Shown here: positions 6,808-14,273 of the stretch, piece by piece | Layout: every line of letters begins with the position of its first letter | Position numbering within the stretch: position 1 is the stretch's first letter | Notes under the pieces: generated by a model | Told to the model about the DNA's origin: nothing | What the model saw: the letters and a program-made list of their open reading frames with translations, nothing else | Database searches by the model: none | Origin: Candidatus Peregrinibacteria bacterium Greene0416_19 | Lineage (GTDB): Bacteria; Patescibacteriota; Gracilibacteria; Peribacterales; Peribacteraceae | NCBI GenBank assembly: GCA_007375735.1 | Contig: VMEW01000012.1 | Coordinates: 1 to 43,760 of the forward strand | Direction of reading: 5' to 3' | DNA: 43,760 nucleotides | Position numbers and translations under genes: made by a program

Positions 6808-9306
6808 TCAGGCCGGAGGGGTACCCGGAGGTGGATTGTCCCCGTTGGAGCCATCGCCACTCACGCTGTCCGCGCTGATGACGAAGGCGACATCGCTGTC
6901 CTCTGGCTGCACATCAGGTGCGACTGACGGTGCCGGAGCTGCCGGTGCGGGTGGCGGCAGCGGCATCTCATCCACGGGAGGCGGAGGAAGCGGCGGCATT
7001 TCCAGCACTTGTTTGGGAGCTGCTTCGGTGCGTGTGGCCGGCGGCGCAGGCATTGCCGGCACTACTGCCGTCGTCTTCGTTCCGCCCTCTGCCGCAGTCG
7101 TCTTTGGGGGTGTGGATGCGGGTGCGCGTGACGGTGCCGGTGATGTGGGAGGAGTCGGGAGCGATGTCTGTCGCTCCGCATCTTTGCGCTTCTTCAGATT
7201 ATCCCGGTACCGTTGACGCTTGAGGCGCCGTCGCTCACGTTCCCGTTCGAGCTGACGGTCGTCCTCGGGCGATGCAACCGGGGCTGGCGGACGGGTTGCG
7301 TTCGCACCGGGCGTTGGAGATGTTTTCGGCGGGTTCGTTGTGGAAGAAGCGGGGGAGGGAGATGGAGGGGGCGGGGGAGGGTGTGGCAGTTCCGTCGAAG
7401 CCGGGCTGCGGGACCCTGACGGTGGCGAAGAGATGTCCGAAAGGGGTTCTGCCGGCAGGGAATCTTCCTGCTCCGGCGTTTCCTCCGGGGGCTGCTGCGG
7501 GGAGTTGGTCTGCAGCCAGGGGGGAAGGGATCCGTCGTCGACCGGTGGTGCCGGTTCGGTTGTCGGCTCGGCAATCGCTCCGCCTTCCGGCGGCGATGGT
7601 TGTTCAGGAATCGTCGTTGCCTCCTCTGCAGCCTGGAGCCACGGAGGCGTGGCCTCTGCGGCGCTCTCGTCCACTGCCACGGGAGCCGCAGGGAGGGGGG
7701 CCGGGGGTGGGACTGGTCGATCCTCTTCAGGCGGTTTCCCCCCTGTCGCAGGTTGCGAGGAGGTCAGCCCCTGCCGGAGCCAATCCGGCGCTGCCTGTAT
7801 GTCTATGACCGGTTCGAGAGCTGGCTGCTGCGACGGTTCCTGTTTTTCCTTCACCTGCGTCTGTTCCATTGCGGCCGGCTCATCTGCCGCGGAGCGACGC
7901 AACGACAGCGGCGGAGGAGCGACGTCGATCACACCGTTGCCCGTAGACGCGGCTTTGCCGGAGACGAAGCGGGCTTCCGCATCCTCGATCGTCTTCGGCA
8001 ATCCGCCCGCCCGCCGCGTCATCCGGATCAGCGCCCACACGATTGCGGCCACAATGAGCAGCGCGATGATGAGGATCACGATGGCGGTGCCGCTGATGGG
8101 CAGCGTCGGCAACGACCAACCTCCATTCTCTCCAGACGGAGGCTTCGGAGCGGGGGGGGGAGGAGAAGGCTGAGGGGAGGTTGTTGCCCCGGTTTCCGTC
8201 GCGGGAGTGACCGTGATCTGCACACTCGTGTTGGTTTCCAGCACCTTCTGTCCTGTCTGGAGGTTCCGCACCACCACCTGCACGGGGTACGTTCCGCTCT
8301 CCGCGTAGCGATGACGGGGCGCATATTGCAGGCTCTGGTTGCCATCGCCGAAGTGCCATTCGTAGAGCAGGGGGGGGGATTCTGCGCCTGCCCAATCGAG
8401 CCCGAGCTGGAACAGGACCGATGCATCCTCTTGCGCACGAGCGTCGATCGTGCCATTCGCCGGAGGGGCGACGCCCGTGTTTGCGTTGCGGAGGGTGATG
8501 GTATGAGTGACGGTCATGCCGCCCGGGTTCGCAAGGGAGATACGGATGACTCGGCCTGCCGGACCGCCGTCGGGCCGGTCGGGAGGATCGGCGGCAAACC
8601 AGAGGAAGAGCGGCGATCCGTCAACACTCGCGTAGGTATCTGCCGTGTCATGGTCATCGCCGGGGTCGCCGTTCCCATCGCCATCGATGGCCGTGTTCAG
8701 ATCGACATGGACCGACGATACCGCCGCAGGATCGGGCACAATTTTCAGGATCCTCACCCACCCGCTCAGTTCCAGCGTCCCGTCCTGGGACGAGGGAACG
8801 GTCAGGATCTTGGCATCCGGATGGGCGGATACCGGCGGCACGGCCGTGCCGGTGGAGGAAGCCGGTGGAAGCACAGCGGCACGTGCCACCACTTCGATGA
8901 GGATCGTGCGCCGGGCTTGGGTGGAGAGATCGGCGGTGTGTACCGCCGCGTCCAGCCGATAGGTGCCGGGTGTGACCAGGCGGACGCGGAAGACCCGCGA
9001 CCGGTCGGCCTGGATGAACGTGCGATCCTGCGTGAGCACCCAGGTGTATTCAGGCTCGACGGCATCCGTGACGGCGACAATTTCGAAAATGTCCCCGGCC
9101 AGCACCGACACTCGCTCGCCCGGAACCGATCGCAGGGGCAGTGCATCTTCTGCCATCTGCGCCAGGAACTGCGCCCCTCCTTGCACCGTCATCATCAGTC
9201 CAAGCAGGAATGTCGCTGCAGTGAGCAGAGTGCCGAGGAGCCGTAGCCGGTGCCGCGATGCTGTCACGTGAGGGGAGGCGGAAACAGGATGTGCGACGGT
9301 TATCAA
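6808..9306 (-). CDS. Large PKD-domain membrane protein with proline-rich tail
   Basis: This 832-residue protein has, in order, an N-terminal hydrophobic signal anchor (about 22-44), an extracytoplasmic beta-rich region, a PKD domain (YEWHFGDGN followed by HRYAESGTYPVQVVV, about 310-375), a second membrane helix near 405-428, and a 400-residue disordered tail rich in proline. The tail carries three W-L motifs (APDWLRQ, TPPWLQA, LPPWLQT) and a basic helical stretch (RERERRRLKRQRYRDNLKKR). The TTG start at 9306 overlaps the stop of the pilin-like gene, indicating coupling. With that partner it probably forms part of a type IV secretion or pilus-like surface apparatus. The exact family is not identified. 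Confidence 0.75.
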   Translation of the reverse strand: MITVAHPVSASPHVTASRHRLRLLGTLLTAATFLLGLMMTVQGGAQFLAQMAEDALPLRSVPGERVSVLAGDIFEIVAVTDAVEPEYTWVLTQDRTFIQADRSRVFRVRLVTPGTYRLDAAVHTADLSTQARRTILIEVVARAAVLPPASSTGTAVPPVSAHPDAKILTVPSSQDGTLELSGWVRILKIVPDPAAVSSVHVDLNTAIDGDGNGDPGDDHDTADTYASVDGSPLFLWFAADPPDRPDGGPAGRVIRISLANPGGMTVTHTITLRNANTGVAPPANGTIDARAQEDASVLFQLGLDWAGAESPPLLYEWHFGDGNQSLQYAPRHRYAESGTYPVQVVVRNLQTGQKVLETNTSVQITVTPATETGATTSPQPSPPPPAPKPPSGENGGWSLPTLPISGTAIVILIIALLIVAAIVWALIRMTRRAGGLPKTIEDAEARFVSGKAASTGNGVIDVAPPPLSLRRSAADEPAAMEQTQVKEKQEPSQQPALEPVIDIQAAPDWLRQGLTSSQPATGGKPPEEDRPVPPPAPLPAAPVAVDESAAEATPPWLQAAEEATTIPEQPSPPEGGAIAEPTTEPAPPVDDGSLPPWLQTNSPQQPPEETPEQEDSLPAEPLSDISSPPSGSRSPASTELPHPPPPPPSPSPASSTTNPPKTSPTPGANATRPPAPVASPEDDRQLERERERRRLKRQRYRDNLKKRKDAERQTSLPTPPTSPAPSRAPASTPPKTTAAEGGTKTTAVVPAMPAPPATRTEAAPKQVLEMPPLPPPPVDEMPLPPPAPAAPAPSVAPDVQPEDSDVAFVISADSVSGDGSNGDNPPPGTPPA

Positions 9307-9680
9307 GTCTGAACGGTCGTGATGACGAAATGCACGATCACACGTGCCACGAGGATGATGATGAGTCCGACGATCGTGTAGATGATGATGGACTTCGCCT
9401 TCGTCTTCGACTCATCCGACCCGTTTCCTGCGATCAGGTAGATGCCGGCGACGATAATCGCGATGGTGGCGGCAAGAGCCATGAAATTGAGGACTGTCCG
9501 CAGAATGCCCACGACGATCGTCCGCAGCGGCCGGCTGGGACTCAGGATCCCTCTTGCGGCGTCAATGCCGGCTCGGAGACCCTGTCCGTTGTACACAGCG
9601 CCGTACGCAGGAGGCACAGACGAGCCAAGGAGCAGACCAAGAGCAACGGAGAGCCAATGCGCAACGTATCGGATGTGCAT
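9303..9680 (-). CDS. Type IV secretion pilin-like protein (VirB2/TrbC-like)
   Basis: The 125-residue product has a signal peptide ending near PPAYGA. Two membrane helices follow, separated by a short polar loop, GNGSDESKTKAKS. This layout is typical of the T4SS pilin family common in CPR genomes. The start is set at ATG 9680, because the first in-frame ATG (9695) falls inside the -10 box. The stop overlaps the start of the PKD protein. It would be processed and assembled in or on the membrane; a pilus role is inferred from topology and from the TraG-like ATPase encoded at 14274. Confidence 0.75.
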   Translation of the reverse strand: MHIRYVAHWLSVALGLLLGSSVPPAYGAVYNGQGLRAGIDAARGILSPSRPLRTIVVGILRTVLNFMALAATIAIIVAGIYLIAGNGSDESKTKAKSIIIYTIVGLIIILVARVIVHFVITTVQT

Positions 9681-9690
9681 GTTTCTATCT

Positions 9691-9699
9691 ATCATAGCA
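9691..9699 (-). promoter_or_regulatory. Extended -10 promoter of the pilin-like gene
   Basis: On the minus strand TGCTATGAT ends 10 bases before ATG 9680. A TTGACA lies only 9 bases further upstream, too close to act as its -35. Confidence 0.45.
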
Positions 9700-9773
9700 T
9701 AAATGTGTCAAGTACGCCATCACCGGTTCCACTGCAAAAAAAGGGTTTGCCCACCCATGAGGAGCATTCCACA

Positions 9774-10775
9774 ATGCCATCCATGCGCCGCCTATCAACC
9801 GTATTCCATTTGCGTCGGAAGGTGGGGACAAAGGGCATCTTGATCACGCACCCTGTCCACGTGCGGTACCTCACCGGCCTTCCGTTGGACGATGCGCGCC
9901 TCCTCATTCTCCCCCGTCGGATCATCCTGTACGTGAGTGTCCTCGATCGTCAGCCGGCAGAGGGCATCGCACAGGGCATCGCGCTGCGAGACACCTCTCG
10001 CCTTGCCACTGACATGGCTCTTCTCCGGTCCTGCGCCTTTGAGTCCGAGTACGTGACTGTCTCGCGCTTGTTTCTCTGGAAGCGACGATGTATGCATACA
10101 AAATTTGTGCGTTTTTCGGGCTTGCTGGAGGAATGCCGGCGTTCGAAAGATCCTGATGAACTTCGGTGCATCCGCCGGGCGGAGCGTATCACGCGGGAAC
10201 TGCTCCGTCGCATTCCGGCCGCTCTCCGCACATCGATATCGGAGGAGGAGCTCGCCCGTCGGCTGAAGATTTGGGCGCTGGAGCTGGGCGCCGATGGGAT
10301 GGCCTTTCCGCCCATCGTCGGGTTCGGTCCCTCGACCGGCACGCCGCATCACCGTCCCGGCAGCCGTCGCCTGAAGAAAGGCGACATCGTCCAGATCGAC
10401 GTGGGAGCGAAGTTCGGCGGCTATTGCAGTGATGCGTCAGACGTGTTTTTCACTTCTCGTCCGACGAGCGATCAACAGCGCATCTACGGGGCCGTGTCGG
10501 AGGCGCAGCAAGCCGCACTGAAGGCCGTCAGACCGGGTGTCACCAATCGAGCGCTCGATTTGAAGGCTCGTTCGATCCTGAAGCGAGAGGGCATCGAAGA
10601 CGCGTTCTGCCACTCACTCGGTCACGGAGTGGGCTTGGACATTCACGAAGGAGTCTCACTCTCGCACAAGGCGAAGGAGATGAAGCTGCTGAAGAACGAG
10701 GTGATCACGATTGAACCGGGTGTGTATTTTCCGGGAAAGTGGGGGATGCGGGTGGAGAAGATCGTGATCGTCTGA
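9774..10775 (+). CDS. M24-family metallopeptidase (Xaa-Pro aminopeptidase type)
   Basis: This 333-residue protein has a short N-terminal creatinase-like domain and a C-terminal pita-bread domain. All five metal ligands are visible: Asp209 (VQIDVGA), Asp220 (GYCSDAS), His284 (SLGHGVG), Glu314 (TIEPGV) and Glu328 (RVEKI). It would remove the N-terminal residue before proline from peptides in the cytoplasm. The start at 9774 is chosen for a Shine-Dalgarno GGAG 9 bases upstream; an open frame extends far upstream but has no homology. The protein stops a few residues earlier than usual, directly after the last ligand strand. It is transcribed divergently from the pilin operon. Confidence 0.88.
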   Translation: MPSMRRLSTVFHLRRKVGTKGILITHPVHVRYLTGLPLDDARLLILPRRIILYVSVLDRQPAEGIAQGIALRDTSRLATDMALLRSCAFESEYVTVSRLFLWKRRCMHTKFVRFSGLLEECRRSKDPDELRCIRRAERITRELLRRIPAALRTSISEEELARRLKIWALELGADGMAFPPIVGFGPSTGTPHHRPGSRRLKKGDIVQIDVGAKFGGYCSDASDVFFTSRPTSDQQRIYGAVSEAQQAALKAVRPGVTNRALDLKARSILKREGIEDAFCHSLGHGVGLDIHEGVSLSHKAKEMKLLKNEVITIEPGVYFPGKWGMRVEKIVIV

Positions 10776-10790
10776 GAAACATTCGTGAAG

Positions 10791-10868
10791 AGGCCGCACG
10801 GCGGAACCGTGCTGCTACAGTGAAAAATCCGAACAATGTTTCAGCAGCACGGTTCCGCCGTGCGGCCT
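10791..10868 (+). terminator. Long perfect inverted repeat (family A)
   Basis: Arms 10791-10816 and 10843-10868 are a perfect 26-bp inverted repeat around a 26-base loop. Each arm can also fold on itself (GCACGG, CGGAA, CCGTGC). The right arm contains the 23-bp module that recurs at 19659-19681. Its position after the peptidase gene suggests termination. Confidence 0.75.
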
Positions 10869-10919
10869 TATGACACAGTTAATCCTGGATATCGGACCCT
10901 TCGCATCCGGTCCTTTTCC

Positions 10920-10928
10920 TGCTATACT
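10920..10928 (+). promoter_or_regulatory. Extended -10 promoter of the 3D-domain gene
   Basis: TGCTATACT ends 7 bases before the TTG start at 10936. This spacing is what identifies TTG as the start and predicts a leaderless mRNA. Confidence 0.65.
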
Positions 10929-10935
10929 GCTCTGA

Positions 10936-12297
10936 TTGCGATTCCCACACATCAAACAACCATTGCTGGCAGTCTCTATTTTCGCAGCTCTGTGCGTTCC
11001 GATCGCAGCACGGAGCGCATCTGCATCGTACGAACAGAACTTCGTCCTGACGGCGTACTATTCGCCGCTGCCGACGCAGTGTTGCTACGTGATGGGGAGT
11101 TATGAGGCCGATGTGGAGATGAACGGCGAAGGAATGCACGCCGCCGATGGGACAGTGGTGTATGCTGGCGTGGCGGCCGCGCCTAGGAGCATGCCGTTCG
11201 GGACGCGCATCGGGCTCCCCGGTCTGGGGACCGTGACGGTGCACGACCGCGGCGGCGCGATCGTGAACCTGGCGGATGGCACTGTGCGATTGGACGTGTG
11301 GGTTGGCAGTGGCGAGGAGGGGCTTGCCCGCGCACTCGCGTTCGGCGTCCAGCGGATCCGGGGTACGGTGTATCCGGTCGGTACCCCGCAACCGGCCGAA
11401 TTGCTTGACCTCACCGCCTTCCCGTCCCCCATCGACCGACTGCGGCCCTACGTCGCGGAGAGTGCGGACCTCCTCACGGTCGCAGCCGCGTTCCAGGACC
11501 GGTCGATGTCCGTGCGTCTGGTCCAGGAGACTCTGAAAACGGCCGGATACTTCAGAGAAGCGGCGACCGGTTTCTACGGTCCCGCCACGCGCGCCGCGAT
11601 GCGCTCCTTCATCCAAGCATTCAACCTGGGTGAACCGGATGACCGTCTCACCGGGCGGACAGCGGCGTTCCTTCGTGCGTCCGCTGATCTGGATGACGTC
11701 GCCCCGTTCCCGGCCATCCGCCGCGGCAGCCCGAAGGCAGAGATCGCTCGGCTCCAGCGCTCGCTCCGCTTCCTGGGCTTCTACCGTGGCCGGACGGATG
11801 GTTCCTTCAGCGAGCGCCTGGTCGGTGCCATCTTTTCCTTCCAGTCGCATGAAGGTCTGGTGCGGACCATGCGGGATGCGGGCGCCGGACGGATGGGGCC
11901 GAAGACCCGCGCCTCACTCGCCGCCGCCCTGCAGCGGAAATATATCGCGCTGCGCGCGGAACGAATGCTTCTCGCGCGCAGGATCGAGCACCTGATTGCC
12001 AAACGCGGTCGGATGGTGAGCACATTCCTGGGCAAGGGCAGGAGCGGGGATGAAGTTCGGAACCTGCAAACGGCACTCGCCGATCTGGGCTACTTCGATC
12101 GCGGGAGAATCAATGGTGTCTTCGGAGAGCAGACCCACAAGGCGGTACTGGAGTTTCAGGTCCGCGAAGGCATCGTGACGGCGGCAGACGACCGCGCGGC
12201 CGGCTACGTGGGACCGGCGACGCTCCTGCGGCTCCGCCAGTCGATCCGTCAGAGATTCCTGCGTCTGGTGCGGGCGGAAGGGTTTCAGGCACTATGA
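10936..12297 (+). CDS. 3D-domain protein with three peptidoglycan-binding repeats
   Basis: This 453-residue secreted protein begins with a signal peptide (cut near ARSASA). A 3D domain follows (about 33-140), with its acidic residues in HAADGTV, VTVHDRGGA and RLDVWVGSG, as in MltA/YabE-type murein hydrolases. Three PG_binding_1-like repeats come next, near 185-230, 255-330 and 370-445. It probably cleaves or remodels peptidoglycan. The start is TTG 10936: no closer ATG exists, the signal peptide begins there, and an extended -10 lies 7 bases upstream. The stop overlaps the next start (ATGA), and the RlpA-like gene follows two genes on, giving an envelope cluster. Confidence 0.82.
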   Translation: MRFPHIKQPLLAVSIFAALCVPIAARSASASYEQNFVLTAYYSPLPTQCCYVMGSYEADVEMNGEGMHAADGTVVYAGVAAAPRSMPFGTRIGLPGLGTVTVHDRGGAIVNLADGTVRLDVWVGSGEEGLARALAFGVQRIRGTVYPVGTPQPAELLDLTAFPSPIDRLRPYVAESADLLTVAAAFQDRSMSVRLVQETLKTAGYFREAATGFYGPATRAAMRSFIQAFNLGEPDDRLTGRTAAFLRASADLDDVAPFPAIRRGSPKAEIARLQRSLRFLGFYRGRTDGSFSERLVGAIFSFQSHEGLVRTMRDAGAGRMGPKTRASLAAALQRKYIALRAERMLLARRIEHLIAKRGRMVSTFLGKGRSGDEVRNLQTALADLGYFDRGRINGVFGEQTHKAVLEFQVREGIVTAADDRAAGYVGPATLLRLRQSIRQRFLRLVRAEGFQAL

Positions 12298-13220
12298 TCC
12301 ACATGCAGGAGCGTGATCCGGACCGCTGGCTGCCCTTCCCGCCCTCCCCCGGGCGTCTGCTGGAGGATGTCCGGCATCGGTGGGATCCCCCGGCCTCCCG
12401 CGCGTTCCTGGATGACGTTCGCACCGTCATCGTGGAGGCGATGGGAGGCCATGCCCAGTCGCCCGGGGGCCGGCAGCGCCTGGAGGAAGCCGCTCTCGCG
12501 CTTGTCCGGGCGGGCATCGTCATGCGCGAGCACTACGTCGCGACCCATCTCGATATCGCCCGGCGGCTGTCGGACCTCCTGCACGTGTACATCCACATCG
12601 AGGCGGATCCCGGGCAGTATCAAGCGGGTCCGGGAGAGCCGGGAGGCGCACCCATGGCAGCCGTCTGGGCATTGCTTCAGGATGTCGGGAAGAGGCTGGC
12701 AGATCCTCGCGGCGAGTGCCCGGGGCGACCGGTGCCGCCGATGGCATTCGACCTTCTGCGTTCGGTGGAGACGGTTTGGGAGAAAGACGATGCATTCAGG
12801 TTTCTCCGTTTTCTCGGTCAGGCGATCTCGCAGGTTTCTTCTCTCATGTCACAACGCCAGCGGCATGGGGAGATCCGCGATGCGGATACCGACACGCAAG
12901 CGGCGTACGTGCTGTGCGAGGCATGCATCATCGGCCATCGCTATGTCCCCGAAGGAAGCGACCGGCTGGCGTTCCGGGAGGCTCTCTTCACGCTGGCGGG
13001 CTGCCGCTTCACCGTCGATCCCGATCCCGACTGGTACACCGCCCCCCGAGGCCAGACGCTCCCCATCGCCAGCACGCTTTTCGCCGAGTGGGGGACCGAA
13101 CTGCCAGCGGTGGAAGAAAGATTGTCCACGCGGGCGGGCGCTCTGAACGCGATCATCGTTCGCGTTTCCAGCTTTCTGGCGCGCATGGGGAATCTCCTCT
13201 CCAGAAGGAGAGATCGTTGA
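12294..13220 (+). CDS. Hypothetical protein, 308 residues
   Basis: The protein is soluble and mostly helical, with many charged residues and no signal peptide or membrane helix. I recognise no family. The ATG at 12294 overlaps the stop of the 3D-domain gene, so it is translated with it, and a hairpin covers its own stop. Its place between two cell-wall enzymes suggests an envelope-related cytoplasmic role, by context only. The frame is well supported by its length and by the coupling. Confidence 0.65.
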   Translation: MIHMQERDPDRWLPFPPSPGRLLEDVRHRWDPPASRAFLDDVRTVIVEAMGGHAQSPGGRQRLEEAALALVRAGIVMREHYVATHLDIARRLSDLLHVYIHIEADPGQYQAGPGEPGGAPMAAVWALLQDVGKRLADPRGECPGRPVPPMAFDLLRSVETVWEKDDAFRFLRFLGQAISQVSSLMSQRQRHGEIRDADTDTQAAYVLCEACIIGHRYVPEGSDRLAFREALFTLAGCRFTVDPDPDWYTAPRGQTLPIASTLFAEWGTELPAVEERLSTRAGALNAIIVRVSSFLARMGNLLSRRRDR

Positions 13221-13236
13221 TCCTCCTGCGAGGATC
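13219..13236 (+). terminator. Short hairpin at the end of the 12294 gene
   Basis: GATCCTC (13219-13225) pairs with GAGGATC (13230-13236) over a 4-base loop and covers the stop codon. There is no U-tract, so it may attenuate or protect rather than terminate. Confidence 0.35.
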
Positions 13237-13253
13237 TGAGAGAATGTGCGCCT

Positions 13254-14150
13254 ATGTGCCGGGGGTTCCTTGCGCTCGCGTTCCTGCTCTCACTGACCGC
13301 CGTTCCCGCCTTTGCCGAGGGGGAAAGTCCTGTCACGCGGCGTGATGGTTTTCTCCTCTTGTGGGAAGGTATCCGGCGGCCGGTGGGTACGGCGGGAGAG
13401 CAGCCCTTTTCCGATGTGCCGGCGGATGATCCGGGATACGAGGTGCTCCGCTACGTAAAGGCCAGGGGGTTGCTGGACGACGGGAGTTTCCGTCCCGGAG
13501 ATCCCTTGGGTATGACGGATGCTCTGGTGTGGCTTTTCCGCACGCGGAACGTCGCCAATCCGGATGAACTCACGTCCGCGACGATCGCGGACTGGCTCCG
13601 GCAGTACCCTCTGCCGGTGGAGGTACGCGAATACCGTGTCGAGAACATAGTGCCCGTGCGTTCTCGCAGCGGCAAACGCGTGACGCAGCGGCACCAGACG
13701 CTGGTGCACCGCCGCATAACGGAGCATCCGGTCACAACCTCAGAGTTGCAGCAGATCGCTCGAACGTTCGATCGATTGTTGGCGGAAGAGGTCCACGAGG
13801 CAAGTCTCTACGCGGAAAAATTCCATGGAAAGGGCACGGCTTTCGGGGAAACATTCGACATGCACGCGCTCACGGCGGCCCACCGTACCCTGCCGTCCAA
13901 CACCCTGCTGCGCGTGACGAACGTGGAGAACGGCAGGAGTGCGGTCGTCCGGATCAACGACCGCGGTCCGTACGTGGAGGGCCGCGATCTGGATCTCAGT
14001 CTCGCTGCATTCGCCTCCATTGCCGATCGCGCCGCGGGAACGATACAGGTGACCTACGAGCGGCTGGGCGACGTGTCTCTGATCAACATGCCCTCCGCAC
14101 CCTGCCGGAAGATCAGCCGTCGATCGCCGCGGCTCGCACGATGTCGTTGA
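13254..14150 (+). CDS. RlpA-like double-psi beta-barrel protein with SLH-like segment
   Basis: The 298-residue protein has a signal peptide ending at PAFAEG. A partial S-layer-homology-like repeat follows (FSDVPADDPGYEVLRYVKARGLL, then FRPGDPL, about 43-80). A C-terminal RlpA-type domain (about 185-275) contains GETFDMHALTAAHRTLP, VTNVENGRSAVVRINDRGPY and RDLDLS. RlpA proteins are lytic transglycosylases acting on naked glycan strands, or their inactive relatives. The conserved Asp of NDRGP and the His of TAAHRTLP are present. The last 20 residues are basic and unlike the family. Together with the 3D-domain gene it forms a wall-remodelling group. Confidence 0.8.
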   Translation: MCRGFLALAFLLSLTAVPAFAEGESPVTRRDGFLLLWEGIRRPVGTAGEQPFSDVPADDPGYEVLRYVKARGLLDDGSFRPGDPLGMTDALVWLFRTRNVANPDELTSATIADWLRQYPLPVEVREYRVENIVPVRSRSGKRVTQRHQTLVHRRITEHPVTTSELQQIARTFDRLLAEEVHEASLYAEKFHGKGTAFGETFDMHALTAAHRTLPSNTLLRVTNVENGRSAVVRINDRGPYVEGRDLDLSLAAFASIADRAAGTIQVTYERLGDVSLINMPSAPCRKISRRSPRLARCR

Positions 14151-14184
14151 TCTGCGGAGGGGGCTCGCCAAGAGTCGACATTTC

Positions 14185-14193
14185 TGCTAGAAT
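14185..14193 (+). promoter_or_regulatory. Extended -10 promoter of the TraG-like gene
   Basis: TGCTAGAAT lies about 80 bases before the GTG start, so this gene has a real leader. AGAGG just before GTG 14274 may serve as ribosome binding site. Confidence 0.4.
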
Positions 14194-14273
14194 AGGAGGA
14201 TTCTGCGCTATTTTTACTGACGGACGAATCCCACCTTCGCCCCTCACTGTCAGAGACTCTCACAGAGGCTACG

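Noticed and set aside
7600..9246. A 548-codon open frame antisense to the PKD protein gene
   Set aside because: It is a GC-rich shadow of a real gene; the translation is arginine/glycine low-complexity and the opposite strand has clear domains.
9703..9714. TTGACA as the -35 box of the pilin promoter
   Set aside because: The spacer to TATGAT is only 9 bases, too short for a normal -35/-10 pair.
9258..9773. Upstream extension of the M24 peptidase frame
   Set aside because: It would overlap the pilin operon on the other strand, has no homology, and a Shine-Dalgarno precedes ATG 9774.
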